Below, piece after piece: positions 15,752-25,079 of a stretch of DNA of 64,000 nucleotides; within the stretch, counting starts at the first letter, position 1, and each line of letters begins with the position of its first letter. The DNA is taken from positions 41,950-105,949 of the forward strand of contig JAJPHV010000102.1 of the NCBI GenBank assembly GCA_021325095.1, given 5' to 3'. Under the pieces are notes generated by a model, which was not told the DNA's origin, made no database searches, and saw only the letters and a list, made by a program, of their open reading frames with translations. The DNA is from Chloroflexota bacterium (lineage in GTDB: Bacteria; Chloroflexota; Anaerolineae; Aggregatilineales; UBA2796). A program made the translations under genes and the position numbers.

Positions 15752-17770
15752 TTAAGAGAATACCACGACCTGATGACCTGCGACCTCCGGCACAGTCACC
15801 CAGGTGATGCCTTCAACGGTTTCGTGGGCCAGCGCCCGCCCATCAGGAGCCAGCGAAACGTCTGTTGCTGGCTGCTCCATCCTGACACCGACACGCACGT
15901 TATAGAGCGGCAGAACATCCTCGACCAGTTCCAGGTTCTCGCCCCGGCGCTGCGGAACGGCGTGGAGGAGATGCAGCACGTAGCGCCCACCCTGTGCAGA
16001 CTGGCGCAGCAAGCCGATCTCTGCCGTCGTGGGCAGGTTCGGCGCGACAAACACCCTATCCGGCGCAAGGCGATCCAGCAGCGCGCCGATCAAGTCCCGG
16101 TAATAGGGGACAGCATGGCGGCGATAGGCGACGAACAGCGGGCTGTGGCAGTAGATGATTCGCCCTGACTGCACAATGGCCGGGTCGTCACTGACTCGAT
16201 CAAACGGCGTGTGCGCGTGGGAGGTAAAGTGACGGTGCGTTCGGTTGAAATATGGCACGCCGACGGAGGCCAGTACCGTGCTACCAACCCGGGCGCGGAC
16301 ACGGCTGCCGCGCTCGTACAAGACCTGGTTATAGGCCGTGAAGCGCCCCGGCAATTGCTGCCCGGCAACCAAGAAATCGGGGTTGTAGGGCGCATCGTCC
16401 AGGTAATCTACACCGATGTCCAGGGCGAACGCTTTGCCGTCAGGGGTCAGGCCGGCCCGGTGCGTCAGCAGCAGCGCACCGCCCTGTGCCAGGTAAGCCC
16501 GCATCTTGTCGGCCAGCGCGGGGCCAAAGGGCACAACGTCTGGCGCGATGATCGCCTGGTAGCGGGTGAAGTCGGCCTCGTAGTCGATGAATTGGTAAGG
16601 GCGGTGCAGTTCCATCATCATGCGCATTGCGCCCTCATCGACATCGCGCCCGGCGGTGCGGAAGCGCGCTCCCGTTTCGGCCAGCAGTACGCCAATCTCC
16701 CGAACGGGTTCGGCTCCATCCGTCCAGGGTTCGAGCGCTTCAACTCGTGCGTACACCCGGCCAATGCGTTCGTAGGTGGCCGCGCCCAGTTTGCCGCGTG
16801 GATGCACCTGGTCGCCAATGGAACAGGCCGCGCCACTTGCCAGCATCCGGGCGCACTCATATTGCAGGGCTGCTTCGGGCTTCAACCCGCCAAAATCCCC
16901 CCAACTCTTGTGGAAAATGCCTGTCATGCCCAGCAGGGGCACGCCGAGCGTCTGGAAATACGCCGCAAAGAGCGGATAGTGGTGGTAGCCCCACACGACA
17001 GAGGGCAGCGATTCGATCTCGACGTGGGTGAAGTAGGACAGTTCAGCCCGCGTGCTGACCGCCGGGTCACGATCCGGACGCAGGCGGCTGTTGAAAAAGA
17101 TGGTCGCCTGTGGGTTATGCCGCCGCACCAGATCGCTGGCCCGTCGCATAAAATCCCGTTCGGCTCTGGTGGCCCAATCCAACACCTGCTCCGTGTCGGT
17201 CTCGTCCACGCCGTCGCCCCGCAGCCGGGCCAGCCCTTGTGTCGAATAAACCCCTTCGTAGGTGGGACGCAAGATGTCAAAAAAGATGCCGTCCACCGGA
17301 GCGTAGCGCGTCAGCACTTCCTCCGTTTGCGCCAGGACATAATCGCCATACGGCCCGGTGTAGTCGAGCGAACGCCAGCCCATCGCTTCCAGCGGCCCGC
17401 GCCCATCGATCCGTCCATTCCGGTCAAGTTGAAGCCATTCCGGGTGTTCGCTGGCGGCCAGTTCGTCCCAGCCGACGCTGATGTAGATCGGCGCCCGCGC
17501 CCCGATGCCGTGCAGCGCCTCGATCTGCGCACCAAGCAGATCAAAGATCAGCGAAGGGTGCATCTTGCCGACCTGGGTCGGGTGGTAGCTGAACCCGTGA
17601 TGGCACTTGCTGAACACGGTCATGCTGTTGATGTGCGCCCTTTTGACCGTTTCGGCAAATTCCCTGGCATCGAAATCGCGGCCCACATCGGGGATGTCAG
17701 CGGCATTGTGCGCGTCGAGATGCACCTGTCGCATTCTCAATCTCAAGTGTAAGTTGGGCTGTGCTGGCAT
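15752..17770 (-). CDS. GHL6-type putative glycoside hydrolase
   Basis: A 672-residue protein resembling hypothetical glycosyl hydrolase 6 with a beta-galactosidase trimerisation-like domain. The N-terminal TIM barrel (about 1-370) begins with RQVHLDAHN and contains VFSKCHHGFSYHP, IYISVGWDE, GIFFDILRP, IFFNSRLRP and FTHVEIESLP; acidic residues at strand ends fit a retaining glycosidase. Residues about 375-480 form a glutamine-amidotransferase-like domain (YQAIIAPDVVPFGPALADKM, GGALLLTHRAG). A beta-rich end follows. No signal peptide is seen, so the enzyme is probably cytoplasmic. Substrate unknown. A perfect 18-base palindrome lies about 290 bases upstream. Confidence 0.8.
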   Translation of the reverse strand: MPAQPNLHLRLRMRQVHLDAHNAADIPDVGRDFDAREFAETVKRAHINSMTVFSKCHHGFSYHPTQVGKMHPSLIFDLLGAQIEALHGIGARAPIYISVGWDELAASEHPEWLQLDRNGRIDGRGPLEAMGWRSLDYTGPYGDYVLAQTEEVLTRYAPVDGIFFDILRPTYEGVYSTQGLARLRGDGVDETDTEQVLDWATRAERDFMRRASDLVRRHNPQATIFFNSRLRPDRDPAVSTRAELSYFTHVEIESLPSVVWGYHHYPLFAAYFQTLGVPLLGMTGIFHKSWGDFGGLKPEAALQYECARMLASGAACSIGDQVHPRGKLGAATYERIGRVYARVEALEPWTDGAEPVREIGVLLAETGARFRTAGRDVDEGAMRMMMELHRPYQFIDYEADFTRYQAIIAPDVVPFGPALADKMRAYLAQGGALLLTHRAGLTPDGKAFALDIGVDYLDDAPYNPDFLVAGQQLPGRFTAYNQVLYERGSRVRARVGSTVLASVGVPYFNRTHRHFTSHAHTPFDRVSDDPAIVQSGRIIYCHSPLFVAYRRHAVPYYRDLIGALLDRLAPDRVFVAPNLPTTAEIGLLRQSAQGGRYVLHLLHAVPQRRGENLELVEDVLPLYNVRVGVRMEQPATDVSLAPDGRALAHETVEGITWVTVPEVAGHQVVVFS

Positions 17771-18197
17771 GTGAAAGTCCTTCCAATGTGTGGGTGGAAC
17801 CCGTTTGAGCGCGTATGCAGGCCGCGCGCTCGGCAGCCACTCGACGGCCAGATCAAGGCCATCCTGCCGCCAGTTTAACCCGGGCCGAGAGCACGTATGC
17901 GCGCTCTCGATGAGTGTCGAGCGTCGCCCAGGCGTTCACGTTGAAGCGTGAAAAGACTGGCGTAGCCTGCGCATAGCCGCCTTTCTGTGGCGAGTAATCC
18001 TGTGTTTTGATCTGAAACTAACCGCGAAACCAGTTAATGTTTTTCTCGCCTATGGTACGCATACCATAACTCACTGGATCATAGGGCTTCGATGAACGTT
18101 TGTCGAGCACACGGGCCGTACCGGGCAGAGCATGTGCAAGGCCATGCCCTCGCCGCCTGGCGCCCTGCCCACCCTGCTGAAAAGAGGACGAGGCCCA
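17771..18197. other. 427-base gap without a supported gene
   Basis: The gap separates two minus-strand genes. It holds the palindrome at 18051-18068, but no complete coding frame with a start and no tRNA. A 50-codon minus-strand frame near 17890-18030 has no start codon and follows a TAG, so I do not call it. Confidence 0.6.
18051..18068. promoter_or_regulatory. perfect 18-base palindrome, likely operator
   Basis: TATGGTA-CGCA-TACCATA has 7-base perfect arms and a 4-base spacer, and lies about 280 bases upstream of the GHL6-type gene. The size and shape suit a dimeric repressor such as a GntR- or LacI-family protein. Which protein binds it is unknown. Confidence 0.5.
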
Positions 18198-19067
18198 TCA
18201 GCGCTGCTGTATCTGGACGACCTTGACCTCGTTCACCAATTCGCCAATCGGGTCGATGCGGATGCGAATCTCATCGTCGGCGAGCAGCGTGAACGAATCG
18301 GGTGGGACAATGCCTGTGCCAGTAAAGAGCAGCGCGCCGTTGGCGAACCGCTTGCAGCGCCCCAGGTAGTCGATCAGTTCCATCATCGGGCGCTGGATGT
18401 TCTTCGTCGAAGTTTCGTCCTGGAACACAGTTTGCCCACCCCGACTGATGGTGAGATGGATAGTCACGTCGGGCCAGGTCGTGCAGCCGGGTTGCAGCCA
18501 CAACCGCGAAGCGACGGCACATGCCCGGTTGTAGACCTTTGCCTGCGGCAGATACAGCGGGTTTTCGCCTTCGATGTCCCGCGAACTCATGTCGTTGCCG
18601 ATGGTGAACCCGACCACTTCCATACGCGGGTTGAGGACAACCACCAGTTCCGGCTCTGGAACCGACCAGGTGGCATCGTAGCGAATGCCGACGTGGTGCC
18701 CGCTGCCAATCACTTCGCTGCCGAGCGCCTTGAAAAACAACTCCGGGCGCTGCGCGCGGTACACGCGGCTGTAGATGTTGCTGTTGCTCGATTCCCGCTC
18801 GCGTGCCTCTTCACTGCGCTTGTAGGTAACGCCCGCCGCCCACACTTCCTGGTTGCCGACCACCGGCAGCAGCGTTTCCGGGTCGGGCGTGATCGCATGG
18901 CGCCGCGCATCCAGCAAGTGCTGCTGCATTTCGCCGATTGGAACGTTGCGCAGCAGCCAGTCCAGCGAGGGCAACGCACTGTCCAGAGCGTAGGTCGTCG
19001 TGCCGATCTGCAGGCCAAGCCGGGGTGTATCACCTCGAAAGTGAATCAGGAACAAATCTTCCGCCAT
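18198..19067 (-). CDS. fumarylacetoacetate hydrolase-family protein
   Basis: A 289-residue FAH-fold protein. The C-terminal catalytic half carries YDATWSVPEPELVVVLNP with the metal-binding Glu pair, GFTIGNDMSSRDIEGENPLY with the third ligand region, and LLFTGTGIVPPDSFTLLADD near the end, as in FAH-like hydrolases and hydratases. Such enzymes act on oxo-acids in aromatic and sugar-acid breakdown. Closest overall shape is the sugar-acid dehydratase-like subgroup (araD1-type), but this is tentative. It diverges from the cyclase/STAND gene across a 202-base gap that holds a perfect palindrome. Confidence 0.83.
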   Translation of the reverse strand: MAEDLFLIHFRGDTPRLGLQIGTTTYALDSALPSLDWLLRNVPIGEMQQHLLDARRHAITPDPETLLPVVGNQEVWAAGVTYKRSEEARERESSNSNIYSRVYRAQRPELFFKALGSEVIGSGHHVGIRYDATWSVPEPELVVVLNPRMEVVGFTIGNDMSSRDIEGENPLYLPQAKVYNRACAVASRLWLQPGCTTWPDVTIHLTISRGGQTVFQDETSTKNIQRPMMELIDYLGRCKRFANGALLFTGTGIVPPDSFTLLADDEIRIRIDPIGELVNEVKVVQIQQR

Positions 19068-19104
19068 GTGAGGTTATCCATTCTGTAAGCATCATTTACC
19101 AGAC

Positions 19105-19125
19105 CCTTCTCGACAGTCGAGAAGG
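19105..19125. promoter_or_regulatory. perfect 21-base palindrome in a divergent promoter region
   Basis: CCTTCTCGAC-A-GTCGAGAAGG has 10-base perfect arms around a single A. It lies 38 bases before the FAH-family start codon and 145 bases before the cyclase/STAND gene. A single central base suits a protein-bound operator better than an RNA hairpin. A further half-site-like CCTTCTC occurs near 19150. Confidence 0.5.
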
Positions 19126-19269
19126 TTAAAATCGCTGGCTGTTTCAAAAACCTTCTCTTGAATATACTTGAGGTGAGCCGCACTGGTAAGTCTACCACAA
19201 AGAAAACACGCCAGATACAATAGAGTCATCAGCCAACATCCAACCCAAAATATTGCCCAGGAGACGTTC

Positions 19270-22005
19270 ATGCGGGTGCTGCCGACTGGCAAGGTCACTT
19301 TTTTATTTACTGACATCGAAGGCAGCACGCAGTTGTGGGAACATCACCCCGACGCGATGCGGCAGGCGTTGGCCCGGCACGATGCCATTCTGCGGCGTGT
19401 GATCGAAGCGCACGGCGGTCACATCTTCAAGACGGTGGGGGATGCCTTTTACGCGGCCTTTGCCGATGCCCCCAAAGCGCTGAATGCAGCGCTAGAGGCC
19501 CAGCGAGCGCTGCGTGCGGAAACCTGGGAAGGAACAGGCCCGCTCCGGGTGCGTATGGCGCTGCACACGGGTCTGGCCGAAGAGCGCGACAACGACTATT
19601 TTGGGCCGACTCTAAACCGGGTGGCGCGGCTGCTGTCCGTCGGCTACGGCGGGCAGGTGCTGCTGTCGCTGGCAACCGTTGAACTTGTCCGAAGTCGCTT
19701 ACCGGATGTAGTCAGCCTGCGTGATCTGGGCCTGCGCCGCCTGAAGGACCTGATCCGCCCGGAGAACATCTTCCAGGTCGTCGCGCCCGACTTGCCCACC
19801 GACTTCCCACCCATCCGAACACTGGACAGGTATCCGAACAATCTCCCGGTACAGCTTACCAGCTTCGTGGGGCGCGAGAAGGAGATCGCCGAAGTTTCGG
19901 ATTTGCTCGGCAAAACGCACTTGCTCACCCTAACTGGATCGGGTGGCGTCGGCAAGACGCGGCTGTCGCTGCAAGTGGCGGCCAATCTGCTGGATTCGTT
20001 CGAACATGGCGTCTGGTTCGTTGAGCTGGCTCCGATCTCCGACCCGGCGCTAGTGGCGGAGACTATGGCCGAGGTGCTTGGCGTGCGCGAGGAATCGGCC
20101 CGGCCCGCCCTGGATATGCTGGTCGATTACCTGCGCAAACGGCGGCTCCTGCTGGTGCTGGACAACTGCGAGCACCTGATCGCGGTCTGCGCGGAAGTGG
20201 CGCAAAGGCTGTTGAGCGCGTCGCCCGATCTGCGGATTCTGGCAAGCAGCCGGGAAGCACTCGGCATTTCGGGCGAAGTCACCTGGCGTGTGCCCTCGCT
20301 GGCCTGCCCGGACGCCGCCGAACGCCTAGCTCCTGAACAGGTCGCCAGTTACGAGGCAGTGCGCCTGTTTGTTGAACGTGCCGCCGTCGTCAAAAGCGAC
20401 TTTGCAATCACCGACGAAAATGCGGCGGCCATTGTGCAGATTTGCAGCCAGTTGGACGGCATCCCGCTCGCCATCGAACTGGCCGCCGCGCGCATCAAAA
20501 TGTTTACCGCCGAACAGATCGCGGCCCGACTTGATGATCGCTTCCGGTTGCTGTCCGGCGGCAGCCGCACCGCTCTACCCCGCCAGCAGACACTTCGGGC
20601 GCTGATCGATTGGAGTTACAGTTTGCTGTCCGAGCCGGAACGGATCGTCTTCCGGCGGCTGTCGGTGTTTGTCGATGGCTGGACGTTCGAGGCGGCGGAA
20701 TTCGTCTGTACGGACGACGAACTGGACGTGCTGGAACTGCTGGCCCAGTTGGTGAACAAGTCGCTGGTCGCCGCCGACGAGCACAACGGCGAGGCCCGCT
20801 ATCATTTTGCCGAATCGATCCGGCAGTACGCCCGCGAGAAGCTCCAGGATTCGGGCGAGATGCAGGCCATGCGTAACAGGCATCTCGAATTCTATGCAAA
20901 GTTCCTGGCGGAGAACCAGTCAAAGCTGCACGGGCCGCTGGCCGGGGCCACTTTCCGGCGATTTGACACCGAACACGGCAACCTGCGCGCCATGCTGGAA
21001 TGGGCGATCAGCAGTGGACAGGCGGAGATAACCTGGCGCTTGCTGTGGGGTATGGGCTACTACTGGTTGCAACGTGGCGAGTGGGTGGAAAGTATCCGCT
21101 GGTTGAACCTGGCGTCGGCGATCAGCGTGGGGCTGAAGACGGCCTACAAGGCACGGGCGCTTGGTTTCCTGAGTGGTATCCTGGCCCGCTGCGGCAATAT
21201 GGCCCAGGCCATGCAACTGCGCGAAGAAAGCATCACGATGGGGCGGGAGCTAAACGATACCCAGGCCATTGCAGGCTGGCTGATCACGGAAGGCTTTGCT
21301 ACCGGCGACATGGCACAGGGCATCCAGATGGCGAAGGAGGGCATCGCCCTGTTCCGTAAGACGGGGGAACATTTCGAGATTGCCAACGCCCTGTTTTTTC
21401 TGGCCGACCAGCTACGGATCAACGGCGACTTCGAGCAGGCAGCCGAGGCGTATGCCGAAAGCCTGGCAATTTTCCGGCAGATCGGCGACAGCTATTCGAT
21501 TGCCTACCAGCTTGGTAATCTGGGTCGCCTGGCCTATCAACAGGGTGACTACGACAAAGCACAATCGCTAATGGAAGAAGCCGTCGCGCTGGCCCGCGAA
21601 ACCGGGAACAAGCTCGGCATTGCCGACTGGCTGATCCAGCTTGGGCGGGTGCTGCTCCGCAAGGGTGATACTGAAACCGCCAAGCCCGTCGTAGACGAAA
21701 GCCTGTCGATCTGGTCGGACATGGCAAATAACGTTGGCATCGTCGATACGCTGTTGATAGGAGCCGGGTTGGCCGCACTCCAGGGTGATTACGACTGCGC
21801 GGCCCGGCTGCTGGGTGCGTCAAATGGGCTGCGTAACAGGCTGGACGAGACGGGCGACCCCACCTCGCGCGCAGAACACGATCATTACGCGGCGCTTATC
21901 AAGCAACATCTGGGCGAAGACGCTTTCAGGGCGGCTTATGCCGAAGGAGAAAGGGTCGAGATTGAGCAGGCCGTCGCGCTGGCGCGCAGTCTGACCACCG
22001 CATAA
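19270..22005 (+). CDS. class III nucleotide cyclase-STAND ATPase-TPR protein
   Basis: A 911-residue signalling protein. Residues 1-170 form a class III adenylate/guanylate cyclase domain (VTFLFTDIEGSTQLWE with the first metal Asp, HIFKTVGDAFYAAF with the second). A STAND/NB-ARC ATPase follows: Walker A in TLTGSGGVGKTRLSLQ near 225, LLLVLDNCEHLI, LRILASSREALG and GIPLAIELAAARI. A winged-helix region (LSEPERIVFRRLSVF) leads to C-terminal TPR-like repeats (about 540-900) such as YSIAYQLGNLGRLAYQQGDY. No LuxR DNA-binding end is present. Such proteins are common in Chloroflexota and actinobacteria and are thought to sense ligands through the repeats. Output and ligand are unknown. Confidence 0.92.
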   Translation: MRVLPTGKVTFLFTDIEGSTQLWEHHPDAMRQALARHDAILRRVIEAHGGHIFKTVGDAFYAAFADAPKALNAALEAQRALRAETWEGTGPLRVRMALHTGLAEERDNDYFGPTLNRVARLLSVGYGGQVLLSLATVELVRSRLPDVVSLRDLGLRRLKDLIRPENIFQVVAPDLPTDFPPIRTLDRYPNNLPVQLTSFVGREKEIAEVSDLLGKTHLLTLTGSGGVGKTRLSLQVAANLLDSFEHGVWFVELAPISDPALVAETMAEVLGVREESARPALDMLVDYLRKRRLLLVLDNCEHLIAVCAEVAQRLLSASPDLRILASSREALGISGEVTWRVPSLACPDAAERLAPEQVASYEAVRLFVERAAVVKSDFAITDENAAAIVQICSQLDGIPLAIELAAARIKMFTAEQIAARLDDRFRLLSGGSRTALPRQQTLRALIDWSYSLLSEPERIVFRRLSVFVDGWTFEAAEFVCTDDELDVLELLAQLVNKSLVAADEHNGEARYHFAESIRQYAREKLQDSGEMQAMRNRHLEFYAKFLAENQSKLHGPLAGATFRRFDTEHGNLRAMLEWAISSGQAEITWRLLWGMGYYWLQRGEWVESIRWLNLASAISVGLKTAYKARALGFLSGILARCGNMAQAMQLREESITMGRELNDTQAIAGWLITEGFATGDMAQGIQMAKEGIALFRKTGEHFEIANALFFLADQLRINGDFEQAAEAYAESLAIFRQIGDSYSIAYQLGNLGRLAYQQGDYDKAQSLMEEAVALARETGNKLGIADWLIQLGRVLLRKGDTETAKPVVDESLSIWSDMANNVGIVDTLLIGAGLAALQGDYDCAARLLGASNGLRNRLDETGDPTSRAEHDHYAALIKQHLGEDAFRAAYAEGERVEIEQAVALARSLTTA

Positions 22006-22175
22006 ATAGCAACCGCTCGAAGGGCGCACGGCATGTCCCAAGTTGGTGGCACGGGCTGGGCGCTTCGTCACCGAGGAAGTGCAAATGCGCTCCGTTGGCG
22101 TCCGTCGTGTCGGGCTTCATAGCTGGGCTTTGCACATCTTAATAGGTTGAATTTGCCGATGGCGTGGGCACAGCC

Positions 22176-22221
22176 AAAAGTGATCACTCCCCCGGATTCA
22201 TCCAGGGGAGCGATCACTTTA
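22176..22221. terminator. bidirectional Rho-independent terminator
   Basis: AAAGTGATC-A-CTCCCC pairs with GGGGAG-C-GATCACTTT, a stem of about 15 bp with one mismatch and flanking A and T runs. It sits between the convergent cyclase/STAND and pseudo-receiver genes and overlaps the stop codon of the latter, so it can end both transcripts. Confidence 0.75.
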
Positions 22222-22899
22222 GAACAAGGGCGTTGTCCGCTCGCCAACCTCACGGAGGGCATTTTCGAGCGTCTTCTCGGTGAGGGGGCGCGAGATGAGC
22301 ATTTCCGCCCGGTGTGAATAGGCGGTTTGTCCCAGCTCCGAATTGTCCTGGATCAGAATCAGCGGACGGCTCCCGGCGGGCATTCGTTGCAGTGCTGTGG
22401 CGAGCAGGCCGACTTCGTACTGCGGTACAGAGTCGTCGACGACGACCATGCGCAGCAGCAGGTTCTGCCGCAGCCTGTCCAGCGCGTCCTCGTAACGGTA
22501 GACATGTTCGGTTCTAAAGCCCGCTTTCTTCGCCGCGCTGATCATCAGTTTGCGGGTGGCTTCGTCGGTGCTGACCAGTAGAATGGCCCGCCCACGAGCG
22601 GCAGGTTTGCGGAAGTAAAAGTAGCCGAGCGGCACGCCGAGAATGGCCGCCATGATCAGGGTCATCAGCGCCAGCATGGCCGGGCTGAGATCGGATGGCT
22701 GCCCGGCGGCGGTTGTGCCTGTGGCACTTGGTGCAGGCGAGGGCGTCACTGGGGCAGCCGGGGTAGGCGGCTCATCCTGCGCAGCTGATGGCGCGGCAGG
22801 CAAAGCCAACCATAATAAGCAGAGGCTGCACAGTATCAGCCGTATCGCAAAACAGTTAAAATGAATGGAGCGGTGAATCAACTGCCGCAAACACTGCAT
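22219..22899 (-). CDS. membrane-anchored pseudo-receiver protein
   Basis: A 226-residue protein. An N-terminal signal-like helix (about 15-35) is followed by a Pro/Ala/Thr-rich segment, a TM helix (MLALMTLIMAAILGVPLGYF) and then a cytoplasmic receiver-like domain (about 110-225): AILLVSTDEATRKLMISAAK, VVVDDSVPQYE and EMLISRPLTEKTLE. The phosphoacceptor position may be the Asp in VVDD, but the acidic pair is only partly kept and the conserved Lys is replaced by Arg in SRPL. The ATG at 22899 has GGAAGGAACC before it. It is divergent from the FHA kinase gene. Confidence 0.72.
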   Translation of the reverse strand: MQCLRQLIHRSIHFNCFAIRLILCSLCLLWLALPAAPSAAQDEPPTPAAPVTPSPAPSATGTTAAGQPSDLSPAMLALMTLIMAAILGVPLGYFYFRKPAARGRAILLVSTDEATRKLMISAAKKAGFRTEHVYRYEDALDRLRQNLLLRMVVVDDSVPQYEVGLLATALQRMPAGSRPLILIQDNSELGQTAYSHRAEMLISRPLTEKTLENALREVGERTTPLF

Positions 22900-22988
22900 G
22901 AGGTTCCTTCCCGTACTGGGAGTGAGTGGCACATCGCAACGTGTCACGAGACGAGTCTAGTGTACGCTGTGGGCGCACTTAATTCAAA

Positions 22989-25070
22989 ATGAACCGCGAA
23001 GTCATTCAGAGCATCGGGCACTACGAAATCCTTGAGGTGATCGGCCAGGGCGGTATGGGGACGGTCTACAAGGCGCTCGATCTGCATTCCAACCACCCCG
23101 TTGCCCTCAAGCTGATGCACAGCTACCTGGCAGACCGGCCCGATTTCCAGGCCCGCTTTCTGACGGAATGCCGGGCCAGCGCCGCGCTCGATCATCCGAA
23201 CATCGTTCGGATTTACGACGTGGCCCTGCTGGATGGCAAGCTGTTTATGGTCATGGAATACATCGAGGGCGGCACGCTGCGCAAACGCCTCAATGCGCAC
23301 ATGGCGACGGCCACGTATCTTGACCTGCGCGAGATCGTGACCATCGTCCGCCAGGTGGCGCAGGCTCTTGACCACGCCCATAGCAAGGGCATCATTCACC
23401 GCGACGTGAAGCCCGACAACGTGCTGCTGCGTTTGCCTACGGGCACGAATGTCACGCCTGCCGGTGGCATCCGCGCCGTCCTCAGCGATTTTGGGCTTGC
23501 CAAACACGTCGATGCCAGCGGTTTTACGACGCCCACGGCCGAACTGCTGGGCACGCTGGCCTATATGGCCCCCGAACAGTTCCGCGAATTGCCGCTGGAT
23601 GGCCGGTGCGACATCTACTCGCTCGGCGTCATGTTGTACGAGCTGGTCTGCGGGCGGCAGCCTTTCACGGCGCTGTCGCCGATGGACATGATCCTGATGC
23701 ATACGCAAGGAGAGCCGGAGCGCATCCAGGACCTGCGGCCCGACACGCCGCCCGCGCTGGTCAGCATCATTTACCGGGCGATGTTGAAAAACCCGGATGA
23801 GCGCTACGAGACGGCGGGCGAAGTGGCCCGCGAATTGGAGGCGCTCGAAAAGTCGATCAAGCCGCTGACCGAGGCCAGCACCTGGCGCATTCCAAAGCCC
23901 ATCGTCCTGGACAACAGCCCCGCCACCGTCTTCGACGTGCTGCCCGCGCTGGATCGCCCGGTGCTGCCCGTTGACCTGTTGAGTGAGGGCACAGACGACA
24001 TCATCATTGTGACGCCATCCGAAGGGCCATCGTGGAGCCTGCCGCTGGAGAAGCCTTCGCTCATCGTCGGGCGCGATCCCAATTGCGACTTGCGGCTGGA
24101 CGATCCGCGTGTCTCGCGCCAGCACCTGCGCATTGATCGTTTGCCGGACGGCCAGATCGCAGTGGCCGACCTGGGCAGCCTGAACGGTGTGTTCATGGAT
24201 GACGACAAGCTGGATCGACACCTGATGAAAGCCTGGCCTGCCACGCAGTCAGTCAAGGTTGGCCCTTTCTGGTTGACGCTGCGCCTGGCACGGACGCCTA
24301 TCGGTCAGGGGCGGCGCAGGGTGCTGACCGCGCCGCGCTCCCTGGAAGTGCCGATTCCGAACCAGGGCGCTGTGCTGCGGCTGGTTCCAGGCGAGGCGGT
24401 GGTCGAGCCGGGCAGCACCGCCACCGTGCGGATTGAAATCGCCAACAACCGCGAAACAGGGCAATCTTTTGCACTGAACGTGCAGGGCATTGCGCCCGCC
24501 TGGTACACGCTGGCCCCGTTCCCTTTGCAGGTGTCTGCGCGCAAAACCGCCGAACGTCTGCTCACCTTCCACCCGCCGCGCGCACCGACCAGCACAGCGA
24601 CGAACTACGAGTACAAAATACTGGTAACGCCAGAACAGGAGCGCCTTCCCACCTCACTGATCGGGACGCTGGAGGTGTTCCCGTACTACGCTTTTACGAG
24701 TGAGCTTGAAGCCGGGTGGAGAGGCGCGCAGGTGACGATCACGAACCAGGGGAACAGCCAGCGTTATTACGTCGTGGAAGTGCGGGAGCGGCAGAATGTG
24801 CTGGTCATGCTGCCCTCGCGCACCCGGACGTTGATCGCCCCAGGCCAGTCGAGCACAGTCAAGATTCGCGTCCGGCCCAAGCGTCACCGTTTCTTCGGCG
24901 TCACCCATCGCTACCCGGTGGAGGTGTTTATTCGCACCGATGGGCTGCGGCCCCAGACGCAGCTTTTCGACTTCGTGGAGCGCCCACTGGTTCCCTGGGA
25001 GGCCCTGGCGTTTATCCTGGCGCTGCTGGTGATCCTGATGGCCTTTTGGCTGACACTTTACCGGGGGTAA
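22989..25070 (+). CDS. FHA-domain Ser/Thr protein kinase, membrane-anchored
   Basis: A 693-residue Hanks-type kinase. Kinase domain at 10-280: P-loop GQGGMGTVYKALD, Lys in VALKLMHSYL, HRD in IIHRDVKPDNVLL, DFG in LSDFGLAK and APE in AYMAPEQF. An FHA domain (about 350-435) shows LIVGRDPNCDLRL, VSRQHLRID and LGSLNGVFMDD. Residues about 455-670 form two Ig-like domains that resemble NEW1/alpha-galactosidase-type beta sandwiches. The C-terminus is a TM helix (ALAFILALLVILMAFWLTL), so the kinase would sit on the cytoplasmic face. FHA domains bind phosphothreonine, so self-assembly after autophosphorylation is likely. The start codon has a weak shine-dalgarno. Confidence 0.92.
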   Translation: MNREVIQSIGHYEILEVIGQGGMGTVYKALDLHSNHPVALKLMHSYLADRPDFQARFLTECRASAALDHPNIVRIYDVALLDGKLFMVMEYIEGGTLRKRLNAHMATATYLDLREIVTIVRQVAQALDHAHSKGIIHRDVKPDNVLLRLPTGTNVTPAGGIRAVLSDFGLAKHVDASGFTTPTAELLGTLAYMAPEQFRELPLDGRCDIYSLGVMLYELVCGRQPFTALSPMDMILMHTQGEPERIQDLRPDTPPALVSIIYRAMLKNPDERYETAGEVARELEALEKSIKPLTEASTWRIPKPIVLDNSPATVFDVLPALDRPVLPVDLLSEGTDDIIIVTPSEGPSWSLPLEKPSLIVGRDPNCDLRLDDPRVSRQHLRIDRLPDGQIAVADLGSLNGVFMDDDKLDRHLMKAWPATQSVKVGPFWLTLRLARTPIGQGRRRVLTAPRSLEVPIPNQGAVLRLVPGEAVVEPGSTATVRIEIANNRETGQSFALNVQGIAPAWYTLAPFPLQVSARKTAERLLTFHPPRAPTSTATNYEYKILVTPEQERLPTSLIGTLEVFPYYAFTSELEAGWRGAQVTITNQGNSQRYYVVEVRERQNVLVMLPSRTRTLIAPGQSSTVKIRVRPKRHRFFGVTHRYPVEVFIRTDGLRPQTQLFDFVERPLVPWEALAFILALLVILMAFWLTLYRG

Positions 25071-25079
25071 GGCGTGCCG

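Noticed and set aside
16211..17752. Open frame of over 500 codons on the plus strand
   Set aside because: It is a shadow of the GHL6-type gene; the translation has no domain and unusual composition (many His, Gln and Arg).
17898..18017. Minus-strand peptide-like frame in the 17771-18197 gap
   Set aside because: It has no start codon, follows a TAG and shows no recognisable motif; probably chance.
22944..24221. 425-codon minus-strand frame
   Set aside because: It lies antisense to the FHA kinase, which contains all kinase motifs.
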